A DNA stretch of 31,203 nucleotides. Source: Treponemataceae bacterium. GTDB lineage: Bacteria; Spirochaetota; Spirochaetia; Treponematales; Treponemataceae. Shown here in pieces: positions 24,397-31,203 of this stretch (position 1 is its first letter; every line of letters begins with the position of its first letter). The notes below the pieces were generated by a model. That model was not told the origin of the DNA. It saw only the letters and a list, made by a program, of their open reading frames with translations, and ran no database searches. The stretch is taken from assembly GCA_024697985.1 (NCBI GenBank), contig JAILRX010000044.1, forward strand, positions 1-31,203, in the 5' to 3' direction. The position numbers were made by a program, and so were the translations under genes.

Positions 24397-25068
24397 ATGG
24401 CTAAAATTTTGATAGTTGAAGATGATAAGGGTATTTCAGATTTCATCATTCCAGAACTGAAACACGAAGGATACGAAACAGTTTTGGCTACAACAGGCCG
24501 TGAAGGTCTTGAAAAAGCCAGCAGCGAAAATCCAGACTTGATTCTTCTGGACGTCATGCTGCCGGAACTGAACGGGCTTGAAGTACTGCGCCGAATCCGA
24601 CAGACTTCAAGAGTTCCGATCATTCTTGAAACTGCACGTGGCGAAACAATCGACAAAATCAACGGACTTAACGAAGGTGCTGATGATTACATTGCAAAGC
24701 CTTTCGAAATCGAAGAGCTTCTTGCACGAATCAATGCGCTTTTGAGACGAATCAATTTTTCAAACACGACATCACCAGTTTTGAAACACGGCGATCTTGA
24801 AATGAACGGTTCAAGCATGAGCATCAGCGTATGCGGAAATTCATTGAACCTTTCCAAAATCGAATTTTTGATGCTCAAGCTTTTCATCGAAAAAGCCGGC
24901 ACAGTTTTGAGCCGAAACGACATCATCGATTCTGTTTGGGGTGAAAATCACTTCATCGACATAAACACGGTTGACGTTTACGTAGGCTACCTGCGATCTA
25001 AGCTTGCAGACCATTCCGACAAAGAATACATAAAGACAGTTCGTGGTATCGGCTACGTCATGGAATAA
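24397..25068 (+). CDS. OmpR/PhoB-type response regulator
   Basis: A 223-residue transcription factor. Receiver domain 1-118: acidic pocket Glu8-Asp9-Asp10 in IVEDDKG, phosphorylation site Asp52 in LLDVMLPE, Thr79 in LETARGE and Lys101 in IAKPFE. The C-terminal winged helix (about 128-222; LNLSKIEFLMLKLF, SRNDIIDSVWGE, VDVYVGYLRSKL, IKTVRGIGYVME) is complete. It would bind direct repeats in promoters once phosphorylated by the kinase encoded 3 bases downstream. GGAGGG precedes ATG 24397. Target genes cannot be deduced; the neighbouring secreted protein is a candidate. Confidence 0.96.
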   Translation: MAKILIVEDDKGISDFIIPELKHEGYETVLATTGREGLEKASSENPDLILLDVMLPELNGLEVLRRIRQTSRVPIILETARGETIDKINGLNEGADDYIAKPFEIEELLARINALLRRINFSNTTSPVLKHGDLEMNGSSMSISVCGNSLNLSKIEFLMLKLFIEKAGTVLSRNDIIDSVWGENHFIDINTVDVYVGYLRSKLADHSDKEYIKTVRGIGYVME

Positions 25069-25071
25069 AAC

Positions 25072-26487
25072 GTGGCGAAACCGAACCTAAAGCACTTCCG
25101 CTGGCAGCTGAAAAAGGCCCGAAAAAAACTTCTCAGTTCGTTTTCATTCAGAATTTCTATGATTTTGATGGCCTTGCTGGCGGCGAGTCTTCTTGTAATC
25201 GCTCTGATTTTCTCGAATATGGTAAGCGCGTCAATTCTAGAAGACCAGAACCGCGAACTCAAGAGCGCAAACGAAATCATTCAGGCAGAATATTTCATGA
25301 ACGTCACTGCGTTCTCAATTCCATACTACATTTCCTACAGCATCTACGATTTGGAAAGCGAATCGTGCATACTGACGAACAATCCGTTCCTTCCGATTCT
25401 GGAAGATACTGCAAAAAATTCCGAGCGCTATATCGAAGAAGACTTTTTCTCGGACGGCGACCTCGACATCCTTTATTTTGCAAAAACGCTGGAAAATGAA
25501 AGCGGCAAATATCTGTTCATCACCGCACAGAACATGGACAACAACCCGGCCGATAAGATCCTTAAAAACATCCCGCGGGCAATTGGAATTACGATTCCAA
25601 CGATTTTTCTCGTAGCCTTTTTCATGACGTTTTTTGTAGCAAAGCAGACGATCAAACCTGTAATCAAGATTACGAATACGGCAAAGACAATTTCAAGTTC
25701 AAACCTTGAAAATACGCTTCCGCTCGGAAGATTCAATGACGAAATTGATGACCTTGCCAAAACATTCAACCGGCTTTTCAGACAGTTGAAGATAGACTTT
25801 GAACGTGAAAAGCAGTTTTCAAGCGACGTAAGTCACGAACTAAAAACTCCGCTTTCTGTAATCATCGGGCAGGCAAACCTTCTTTTGCGATGGGGAAAAG
25901 ACGATCCTGAACAGCTGGAAAAATCGCTGCTTGCAATCAAGGATGAGGCAAAATCCATGGAAGCTATCATCAACAACCTTCTGGAAATCACCAGAGTTGA
26001 AAGTCAGAGGATTAAGCCTAAGGTAAATAAAATCGTGATAAGGGAACTTTTCGAAAGGCTCCAGAACGAATTTACGCAGATTGCCCCGAACTCAAAAATC
26101 AGTTTTGAAGATGAGGAAGACCTCGTTTTATACAACGATAACGAAATGCTGCATCAGGTGCTGACAGTCTCGATGAGCAACAGCATCAAATTTGCAGGCA
26201 GTGAATGTTCGATAAAGCTCAAGGCCGTCTCTGATGAAGACAGAATCATAATCACGACACATGATGACGGACCGGGATTTGGTGATAAAAATCTGGAACA
26301 CGTTTTTGACAGGTTTTTCTGTGGTGATGAAGCCCACACCCGAGGAAAAGGTGGATGCGGACTTGGTCTTTCTATCGCAAAGGTTTTGATAAATGCAATG
26401 GAAGGCTCAATCGCAGCAGAAGACGACCAGGGAGCAGTCATTAAAATCACACTCCCGGCCGGAATCCGCTACGAAATTCCGGAGTAA
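25072..26487 (+). CDS. Sensor histidine kinase paired with the OmpR-type regulator
   Basis: A 471-residue membrane kinase, starting at GTG 25072 three bases after the regulator stop; GGAA lies 6 bases upstream. Layout: basic N-terminus, membrane helix about 28-50, extracytoplasmic sensor about 51-168 (about 118 residues, no recognised fold), second helix about 171-190, HAMP 191-244, and the phosphoacceptor His255 in DVSHELKTPLSVI. The ATP-binding domain has a weak N box (MSNSIKFAG), G1 DDGPGFGD, F box VFDRFF and G2 GKGGCGLGLSIAK. Signal unknown. No terminator of good quality follows; the convergent metal-binding gene ends 46 bases away. Confidence 0.95.
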   Translation: MAKPNLKHFRWQLKKARKKLLSSFSFRISMILMALLAASLLVIALIFSNMVSASILEDQNRELKSANEIIQAEYFMNVTAFSIPYYISYSIYDLESESCILTNNPFLPILEDTAKNSERYIEEDFFSDGDLDILYFAKTLENESGKYLFITAQNMDNNPADKILKNIPRAIGITIPTIFLVAFFMTFFVAKQTIKPVIKITNTAKTISSSNLENTLPLGRFNDEIDDLAKTFNRLFRQLKIDFEREKQFSSDVSHELKTPLSVIIGQANLLLRWGKDDPEQLEKSLLAIKDEAKSMEAIINNLLEITRVESQRIKPKVNKIVIRELFERLQNEFTQIAPNSKISFEDEEDLVLYNDNEMLHQVLTVSMSNSIKFAGSECSIKLKAVSDEDRIIITTHDDGPGFGDKNLEHVFDRFFCGDEAHTRGKGGCGLGLSIAKVLINAMEGSIAAEDDQGAVIKITLPAGIRYEIPE

Positions 26488-26502
26488 GTCGGGCGGTGAC
26501 CA

Positions 26503-26523
26503 GCGCAACGCAATTCACTGCGC
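26503..26523. repeat. Weak inverted repeat between convergent genes
   Basis: GCGCA (26503-26507) and TGCGC (26519-26523) could form a 5-bp stem with an 11-base loop between the kinase and the metal-binding gene. There is no T-run on either side, so it is at most a poor transcription stop. Confidence 0.25.
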
Positions 26524-26533
26524 CGATCTAAAC

Positions 26534-26752
26534 TCAAGACTCTTCTGAAATCGAAACAAGATCATAACCGATTTCTTTTATAACCGAAGCAAGCTTATCC
26601 TTGTCCAAGGCCTCGTTCGAAACGATTACAGTCTGTTCCTTTCGTCGGGACGACTTAACTTTTTTTACCGTGAAATTATTTCGGATTGCGTCGTTGACAT
26701 GGCTTTCGCACATTCCGCACATCATGCCTTTTATATTCAAAATAGTTTTCAA
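26534..26752 (-). CDS. CopZ-like heavy-metal-binding protein
   Basis: A 72-residue HMA domain, the size of a free copper chaperone. The metal site is GMMCGMCESHV, a CxxC loop, and the fold ends with the usual IKEIGYDLVSI. Start: TTG 26752; AGGAGG lies 8 bases upstream, inside the last codons of the thioesterase gene, whose stop is 3 bases away. Translation is therefore coupled to the thioesterase. A copper ATPase with a similar domain (GMMCSHCEARV) lies about 2 kb away on the same strand, making Cu(I) delivery a reasonable role, although mercury or other soft metals are possible. Confidence 0.86.
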   Translation of the reverse strand: MKTILNIKGMMCGMCESHVNDAIRNNFTVKKVKSSRRKEQTVIVSNEALDKDKLASVIKEIGYDLVSISEES

Positions 26753-26755
26753 AAA

Positions 26756-27535
26756 TTATACCTCCTGAAATTCTATTTTCATTTCAAACACGTTTCTCGG
26801 TTTGGCTCCATCTTCACAAGTTTTTCCGTCACAAGTTTTCTCGCCCTCGACGATTTTGATAAAATAAAGTCCGTTTCCGCAGTCGTGCTTGTAAACGGAA
26901 AGAATCATGCCTTCCTTGCACTCGCCCGTGTAATGTCCTTCCAGAGATTTAACTTCGTGGGTCTGGAAAAAGTCATCAGTGAAGGCATTCAGCGAACACT
27001 TGATGTATTCGTTATTCGTCATGTGATGCGACATATCAATCATAGTTGAACGGATGACCTGATCAAAGGCAAAATCCTCGGAAGTAAAGTCCACGCTGAA
27101 CTTTTCGAAAGGTTCTGTAAAAACAGGTTCCGGAAAATTTTCCTGAGGAAACGGCAGCGTACTGAGCTTTACAGGTCTGTGGTTTGCAAAATCCAAAACG
27201 CACATTTCCTGATTTGCCGTGTAAAGCGTATTGCCACCCATATCGGTAAAGATCGAATTGACGTTGGCCCTGAAACCAGAAGCACTCGCAGGAAAGGTCT
27301 TGGCAATAATTTCGTCGCGCCAAGCCGGTCTTTTCTCGAATTTCACCTTGATTTTAGTAAATGCCCAAAATACATTGAGTTCCCTGTAAGTTACTCCATC
27401 ACATTTGAGCATACCATAACACTCCGTCATGTTATCCTGAACCAAATTTACAGCATGAGCTATTCCCAATTTAACAGTACTGTCTATGTAAGCAGAAGAA
27501 ACTTTTCTATTCTGCGTGTAAATTAAGTTTTCCAT
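26756..27535 (-). CDS. Acyl-ACP thioesterase (FatA/B-like)
   Basis: A 259-residue double hot-dog protein resembling bacterial acyl-ACP thioesterases, which release fatty acids from acyl carrier protein and set chain length. The N-terminal hot-dog includes YTQNRKVSSAYIDSTVKLG and WAFTKIKVKFEKRPAWRDEI, characteristic of the family. The second has IDMSHHMTNNEYI (176-188), corresponding to the canonical DxNxHVNN site; here the Asn is Ser179 and the His is His181, so activity should be tested. A short tandem repeat KTCDG-KTCED adds a CxxxxC motif at about 244-249. No ribosome binding site precedes ATG 27535; a TATATT -10-like box lies 18 bases upstream. First gene of a two-gene unit with the CopZ-like gene. 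Confidence 0.78.
   Translation of the reverse strand: MENLIYTQNRKVSSAYIDSTVKLGIAHAVNLVQDNMTECYGMLKCDGVTYRELNVFWAFTKIKVKFEKRPAWRDEIIAKTFPASASGFRANVNSIFTDMGGNTLYTANQEMCVLDFANHRPVKLSTLPFPQENFPEPVFTEPFEKFSVDFTSEDFAFDQVIRSTMIDMSHHMTNNEYIKCSLNAFTDDFFQTHEVKSLEGHYTGECKEGMILSVYKHDCGNGLYFIKIVEGEKTCDGKTCEDGAKPRNVFEMKIEFQEV
26815..26839. repeat. 15-base tandem duplication within the thioesterase gene
   Basis: CACAAGTTTT occurs at 26815-26824 and again at 26830-26839, one 15-base unit apart. On the coding strand it yields the duplicated KTCDG-KTCED. Confidence 0.6.
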
Positions 27536-27577
27536 GCCGAAAATTCAAACACAAATATAAATTTTAGACAATAGTTT

Positions 27578-28048
27578 TTACAATTGTTTTGTTCCATCAT
27601 AACAGACGGTCATCTTGAAAGGCATCTTTCCAACTTTCATCTGAACCTTGAGGTCAAGTTTTTTTTCTTCAGAAACAGTACCTTTCAGCCAGTAAATAAT
27701 GATGTCATAGTTTCCGTCGGTAGAAGTGGCATCTTTCAAGGCAAAAAGAATGTTGCCGTTCTCATCGGCAGCACCCTCTACATCAGCTATCGTAAACTGG
27801 CCAATCTTCTTGGTGTCAGTAAAGAAAAACTGTGGCAACGTAATGTCAAAAAGGCCATTCTCCTTCTGTTCGATTGATATTACAGGTTCGATTCCCTCTC
27901 CTGCATAGCCCTCGCCGCTTTTTACGGTCATCGAATACTTGAAAGTGACGTCATAGTCGCCCTTCACTTCTTCAGTACCGAGTGAAAAAACTGATGAACA
28001 AAAACACAAAAACAACATTGATAACAGTGAAAATCTTTTGAAGCTCAT
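27578..28048 (-). CDS. Secreted calycin-like beta-barrel protein
   Basis: A 156-residue exported protein. Signal peptide 1-22 (MSFKRFSLLSMLFLCFCSSV), cleavage likely after VFS or after SLG; no lipobox fits well. The mature part alternates strands with the pattern of the Calycin_like secreted family: VTFKYSMTVKSGE, ISIEQKENGLFDITLPQFFF, KKIGQFTIADVEGAADENGN, KKLDLKVQMKVGKMPFKMTV. Such small barrels may bind lipophilic ligands in the periplasm, but the ligand is unknown and the family call is moderate. AAGGA lies 6 bases before ATG 28048. It is transcribed divergently from the outer-membrane-type gene at 28125, and its promoter contains both palindromic operator candidates. Confidence 0.68.
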   Translation of the reverse strand: MSFKRFSLLSMLFLCFCSSVFSLGTEEVKGDYDVTFKYSMTVKSGEGYAGEGIEPVISIEQKENGLFDITLPQFFFTDTKKIGQFTIADVEGAADENGNILFALKDATSTDGNYDIIIYWLKGTVSEEKKLDLKVQMKVGKMPFKMTVCYDGTKQL

Positions 28049-28071
28049 TTTAATTCCTTTTGCATCTTTTA

Positions 28072-28087
28072 GTTAGCAATATCTAAC
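28072..28087. promoter_or_regulatory. Palindromic operator candidate 1, GTTAG-N6-CTAAC
   Basis: GTTAGCAATATCTAAC, with perfect 5-base arms. It covers the expected start site of the minus-strand gene and the -35 of the plus-strand gene. The second copy is exactly 29 bases away. Confidence 0.65.
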
Positions 28088-28102
28088 ACTTGCAATTATA
28101 GT
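28073..28102 (+). promoter_or_regulatory. Candidate promoter of the exported barrel gene at 28125
   Basis: TTAGCA (28073-28078) and TATAGT (28097-28102) with an 18-base spacer. Both hexamers overlap the palindromes. The ATG follows 22 bases later with no clear ribosome binding site. Confidence 0.4.
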
Positions 28103-28123
28103 TAGTTTCTGCTAACTTTTCAA
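28095..28123 (-). promoter_or_regulatory. Promoter of the calycin-like gene
   Basis: On the minus strand, TTGAAA (28118-28123) and a perfect TATAAT (28095-28100) flank a 17-base spacer. The second palindrome fills 16 of these 17 spacer bases. Confidence 0.6.
28101..28116. promoter_or_regulatory. Palindromic operator candidate 2, GTTAG-N6-CTAAC
   Basis: GTTAGTTTCTGCTAAC, with the same arms and spacing as copy 1 but unrelated middle bases, as expected for a dimer-binding site. It lies between -35 and -10 of the minus-strand promoter and just past the -10 of the plus-strand promoter. Confidence 0.65.
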
Positions 28124-28124
28124 T

Positions 28125-28721
28125 ATGAAAAAATTTTTATTTGTCTTTCTTACAGTTTTACTTATTTCTGAGCTTACAGTTTTTGCAACAGAAAATGATT
28201 CGGAAACAACCGCACTTGATGACAAGTTTTCGGTTGGCACCTTTGCTTTGGTACAGTGCCGTAAAAGTGGTGGCGGCGTTGCGTTCGGAATTCCTTGCTT
28301 TCAGAAGAATGCTTTTTTCATCAAAGATGAAATCAATCTGAACCTGTACCTTTCTAACCCGGTTCCAAAAGGCGGGATGTATCTTTCAGTTGGCGACAAG
28401 CTTCATTTCGGTTCGCTCAAGGAATACAACGGATTTGGTTTCCGAAGTTACGGCTATTGTAAGGTTGAATTCGGCTTTACAAAGGATTCGACCTACGGAT
28501 TCATGACAGCCCCGATGATTTTGGAAACAGGTGGAGCCGGCGGATTCGAATTTCTTTTTTCAAAGAGCAAGAAAGGAGAATTCAACAAAGGCTTTTTCGT
28601 AGAATTTGGCGGTGGCTGCGTCGTTAAAGGCTGGGGAGAAGTTGATAAAAGCGTAGTTGCCGGCGGCGGCTTTGACGGAAGTTATGTCTGTCTTACGACG
28701 GGATTAAAACACTATTTTTAG
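28125..28721 (+). CDS. Small exported outer-membrane-like protein
   Basis: A 198-residue exported protein. Signal peptide 1-21 (MKKFLFVFLTVLLISELTVFA). The mature chain is Gly- and aromatic-rich with alternating strand pattern (FGFRSYGYCKVEFGFTKDS, KGFFVEFGGGCVVKGWGEV) and ends in a terminal Phe (LTTGLKHYF), as beta-barrel outer membrane proteins do. With about 177 mature residues it would be a small 8-stranded barrel. I do not recognise a specific family. Four cysteines are present, which is many for an outer membrane protein. It shares a regulatory region with the calycin-like gene, so the pair is probably expressed under the same signal. A bidirectional terminator follows. Confidence 0.7.
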   Translation: MKKFLFVFLTVLLISELTVFATENDSETTALDDKFSVGTFALVQCRKSGGGVAFGIPCFQKNAFFIKDEINLNLYLSNPVPKGGMYLSVGDKLHFGSLKEYNGFGFRSYGYCKVEFGFTKDSTYGFMTAPMILETGGAGGFEFLFSKSKKGEFNKGFFVEFGGGCVVKGWGEVDKSVVAGGGFDGSYVCLTTGLKHYF

Positions 28722-28742
28722 TTTTGAACGACAACGCACTGT

Positions 28743-28774
28743 AAAAAAACGCACCTTTTACGGTGCGCTTTTTT
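28743..28774. terminator. Bidirectional rho-independent terminator
   Basis: CGCACC (28750-28755) pairs with GGTGCG (28762-28767). Seven A precede the stem and six T follow, so it can stop both the plus-strand exported protein gene and the opposing copper ATPase gene. Confidence 0.9.
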
Positions 28775-28793
28775 GTTGGTGCTGTTTTTTTTC

Positions 28794-31203
28794 CTAGCCT
28801 TCAATTCCCAAAAACTTATATCCGGCTTTAGTAATTGTCTTTTCAAAATCCTTATCCTTTACGTCTTTTGAAAGGCTAACTTTTACAATATTATTTTCGT
28901 GATCAGGAGATGCACTTTCAACACCCTTAAGCTTTTCCAAAGCTTCCTTTACTCGTGCCTCACAGTGAGAACACATCATTCCTTCAACTTTTAATGTTTT
29001 TTCCATTTTTTCAGAATCCTCCATTGGAATAAATTTTTTATATTTGGCCTTTACGTGAACCTTTGAAAGATTCAACCTAAGGGCATTCATTACGACACAG
29101 AAACTGGAAAGGCTCATCGCAGCGGCTCCCAGCATCGGGTTCATCTGCAGACCGAAGGCATGATAATAGCATCCGGCTGCAATCGGGATAAGAGCAACAT
29201 TGTAGAAAAATGCCCAGAACAGATTTTCTTTTATGTTCAAAAGAGTTTTTCGGCTGAGCCTGATGGCCGCAGGCACATCGTCAAGACGGCTTTTAACAAG
29301 AACTACGTCCGCGCAGTCCAGGGCAACATCACTTCCGGCCCCGATGGCAATTCCGATGTTCGCCCGAGTCAGAGCCGGCGCATCATTCACGCCATCCCCG
29401 ACCATAGCAACCTGTCCTTTTGCCATAAAGTCGCGCACGACCTGTTCCTTTCCACTCGGAAGGACGTTCGCGATGACCTTATCAACTCCAACCTGGGACG
29501 CAATCGCCCTGGCCGTAATTTCGTTGTCGCCGGTCAGCATGACCACGGTCAAGCCCATGTCGTGAAGCTTAGCGACGGCTTCCTCGCTTTCCGGTTTTAC
29601 CGTATCAGCAAGCGCAATAAGACCGATTACAGAAGCGTTTTGTCCGTCCAAATCTGATTTTGCCACAATAACAGGAGTTTTTCCGCTTACGGCAAGCTCA
29701 TCAGTTTTCTGCCTGAGGTTTTCAATTTCCTTTTCTGAAAGATTTTTTGCAACAGAAAGGATGTATTCTGTTTTACCGCAGTAATATTTTTTCTGATTGA
29801 CGGTGCTTTCAAGACCGTTTCCAGCATGAGAAGCAAAATCTGTTGAGTCCAGAATTTTTATGCCGTCCTTTTCGCATTTTTTAACGATTGCCTTTCCAAG
29901 CGGATGTTCGCTTTTCGATTCAACGGTAGCGGCAATCTGAAGAAGGCTTTTCTCATCAAATTTTCCAGGAGCAAGGCTGATGATATCAGTGACTTCTGGA
30001 GTTCCATTCGTGATGGTTCCGGTTTTATCAAGAAGCACGAATTTTGTCTTGCCGGTCTGTTCGAGGGCAGAAGATGTCTTGAACAGGATGCCGTTTTTGG
30101 CGCCGACTCCGTTTCCAACCATGATGGCAACCGGAGTTGCAAGACCAAGGGCACAAGGACAACTTACGACGAGGACTGCGATTGCCCTGGAAAGAGCAAA
30201 CGCAAACTGAGCGCCGGCAAGGAGCCAGACGATAAAGGTGATGATTGCAAGGCCGATAATTGTCGGGACGAAAACGAGCGAAACCTTGTCGGCGATTCGG
30301 GCAATCGGCGCCTTAGTTGAGGCCGCATCAGAAACGAGCTGGATGATCTGAGCAATCGTCGTGTCACTTCCGACTTTTTCAGAGCGACATTTCAAAAAGC
30401 CTGAATTATTGATGGTTCCGGCAAATACCTTGTCATCAATTTTTTTATCAACAGGGATACTTTCGCCTGTAAGGCTGGATTCATCCAAGGCTGATTCCCC
30501 TTCGATAATCACGCCGTCAACAGGAATGCTCATTCCAGGTTTTACGATAAAAACGTCGCCTACCGAAACCTGTTCGATTCCGAGTTCCACTTCCTTTCCA
30601 TCCCGCAGAATGAGTGCAGTTTTCGGAGCAAGCTTCATCAGATTTTTGAGCGCATCAGTGGTCCTTCCCTTGGAAATTGCCTCAAGCATTTTTCCAATCG
30701 TAATCAGGGTAACAATCATAGCGGCACTTTCAAAATACAGGTTTTTCATGCACTGATGAACGGTCTGCTCATCAGAAGATGCAACGGCGCCTGTCATTTT
30801 GAAAAGCACGACTGTCGAGTAGACAAATGAAACGCCCGAACCTAACGCAACCAGCGTATCCATGTTCGGTGAAAGGTGGCTTAAAGATTTAAAACCGTTT
30901 ATAAAGAATTTTTTATTGATGACCATGACAATTGCGGCAAGAATCATCTGGAGAAGACCGAGGGCAACAGGGTTACCTGCGAAAAAGGCAGGAATCGGGG
31001 CGTTCCACATCATGTGGGCCATGCTGAAATACATCAGGACAAGAAGAAATGCCGATGAAAAGACCAGGCGGCGGACAAGTGTCTTTACTTCGGCTCTGGT
31101 AGCGGCTGAAAGGTCGCCGGCACTTTTGCTTGCCATATTTACGCCCGAGGCATTCGTGCCGGATGCGTTCTGTGCGCCGCCTGCGCCACCAACACCGCCG
31201 GCA
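28794..31203 (-). CDS. copA: Cu(I)-exporting P-type ATPase with C-terminal HMA domain, start outside window
   Basis: A P1B-1 ATPase. The frame stays open from ATG 31136 to the right edge, adding at least 22 Gly/Ala/Asn/Ser-rich codons; that ATG has no ribosome binding site, so the real start lies outside. Counting from it: membrane helices near 24-41 and 55-73 and the 95-150 pair, actuator TGES (223-226), CPC at 326-328 (SCPCALGLATP), phosphorylated Asp370 in DKTGT, HP at 411-412, TGDN (535-538), GDGVNDAP (580-587). YN in FFYNVALIPIAAG and MSLSS (674-678) are the Cu(I) signature of helices 7 and 8. After residue 710 comes an HMA domain with GMMCSHC (Cys722, Cys725), an unusual C-terminal position. 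It exports Cu(I) from the cytosol. The Gly-rich upstream stretch looks like a linker from another N-terminal domain. Confidence 0.95.
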   Translation of the reverse strand, partial: AGGVGGAGGAQNASGTNASGVNMASKSAGDLSAATRAEVKTLVRRLVFSSAFLLVLMYFSMAHMMWNAPIPAFFAGNPVALGLLQMILAAIVMVINKKFFINGFKSLSHLSPNMDTLVALGSGVSFVYSTVVLFKMTGAVASSDEQTVHQCMKNLYFESAAMIVTLITIGKMLEAISKGRTTDALKNLMKLAPKTALILRDGKEVELGIEQVSVGDVFIVKPGMSIPVDGVIIEGESALDESSLTGESIPVDKKIDDKVFAGTINNSGFLKCRSEKVGSDTTIAQIIQLVSDAASTKAPIARIADKVSLVFVPTIIGLAIITFIVWLLAGAQFAFALSRAIAVLVVSCPCALGLATPVAIMVGNGVGAKNGILFKTSSALEQTGKTKFVLLDKTGTITNGTPEVTDIISLAPGKFDEKSLLQIAATVESKSEHPLGKAIVKKCEKDGIKILDSTDFASHAGNGLESTVNQKKYYCGKTEYILSVAKNLSEKEIENLRQKTDELAVSGKTPVIVAKSDLDGQNASVIGLIALADTVKPESEEAVAKLHDMGLTVVMLTGDNEITARAIASQVGVDKVIANVLPSGKEQVVRDFMAKGQVAMVGDGVNDAPALTRANIGIAIGAGSDVALDCADVVLVKSRLDDVPAAIRLSRKTLLNIKENLFWAFFYNVALIPIAAGCYYHAFGLQMNPMLGAAAMSLSSFCVVMNALRLNLSKVHVKAKYKKFIPMEDSEKMEKTLKVEGMMCSHCEARVKEALEKLKGVESASPDHENNIVKVSLSKDVKDKDFEKTITKAGYKFLGIEG

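Noticed and set aside
24174..24662. Open frame of 162 codons on the minus strand across the secreted protein and regulator genes
   Set aside because: Antisense to two well-supported genes; its Gly/Ser-rich end is the complement of the poly-proline codons.
26503..26523. Terminator between the histidine kinase and CopZ-like genes
   Set aside because: The stem is only 5 bp with a large loop and no T-run follows on either strand.
28072..28116. MerR-type promoter, since a palindrome sits between -35 and -10
   Set aside because: MerR promoters have long spacers of 19-20 bases; here the spacer is 17, and a second identical palindrome lies outside it, which fits simple repression better.
29160..29657. 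Open frame of 165 codons on the plus strand across the copper ATPase gene
   Set aside because: It is antisense to the conserved catalytic part of copA, has no ribosome binding site or recognisable domain, and its composition mirrors the ATPase codons.
31134..31136. ATG 31136 as the start of the copper ATPase
   Set aside because: No ribosome binding site precedes it and the same frame remains open to the window edge, so the gene is treated as truncated by the window.
1..31203. tRNA, rRNA, CRISPR arrays, phage or integrative elements
   Set aside because: No cloverleaf-like or regularly spaced repeats were noticed, no integrase or transposase is encoded, and gaps between genes are too short to hold such elements unseen.

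Overview
The window looks like a chromosomal segment of a host-associated Treponema (Spirochaetota). The basis is the gene mix: a spirochaete-type moxR/bat aerotolerance operon, chemotaxis and c-di-GMP genes, lipoproteins with spirochaete-like lipoboxes, short AT-rich intergenic gaps and frequent GTG/TTG starts. The species cannot be named from this sequence. I saw no tRNA, rRNA, CRISPR array, insertion sequence, phage gene or integration site. The two ends cut through genes, and every gene-free gap is under about 120 bases.

Layout. Bases 1-2969 (minus strand) hold the start of an unrecognised gene, a solute-binding lipoprotein and a class I aminotransferase; the last two overlap. Bases 3096-10533 (plus) form one compact run: moxR, a DUF58 protein, a one-pass membrane protein, batA, a batB-batC fusion, batD with an SH3-like tail, and a membrane-anchored J-domain protein. 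MoxR ATPases and VWA proteins of this type are thought to act together at the envelope, but their exact job is not settled. Bases 10536-14858 carry infA, a DksA/TraR-type zinc-finger gene, a PHP histidinol phosphatase, a response regulator with two receiver domains and ackA. Bases 14931-17608 (plus) pair a methyltransferase with a GH13 alpha-glucosidase. Bases 17605-21225 (minus) hold a chemotaxis receptor and groEL.

Bases 21365-26487 (plus) are signalling genes: an EAL phosphodiesterase with a degenerate GGDEF domain, a proline-rich secreted protein, and an OmpR-type regulator with its histidine kinase. Bases 26534-31203 hold a CopZ-like metal-binding protein coupled to an acyl-ACP thioesterase, a divergent pair of small exported proteins, and a Cu(I) P-type ATPase that runs off the window.

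The most interesting signals are regulatory. Two copies of GTTAG-N6-CTAAC lie on top of divergent promoters at 28072-28116, which looks like a real operator for an unknown regulator. Several first-of-operon genes have a sigma70-type promoter almost abutting the start codon and no ribosome binding site, suggesting leaderless or very short-leader mRNAs. Protein-level oddities are the batB-batC fusion with a buried lipobox, a repeat-derived insertion in the GH13 enzyme, similar-looking domains at both ends of the EAL protein, and a C-terminal metal-binding domain on the copper ATPase.
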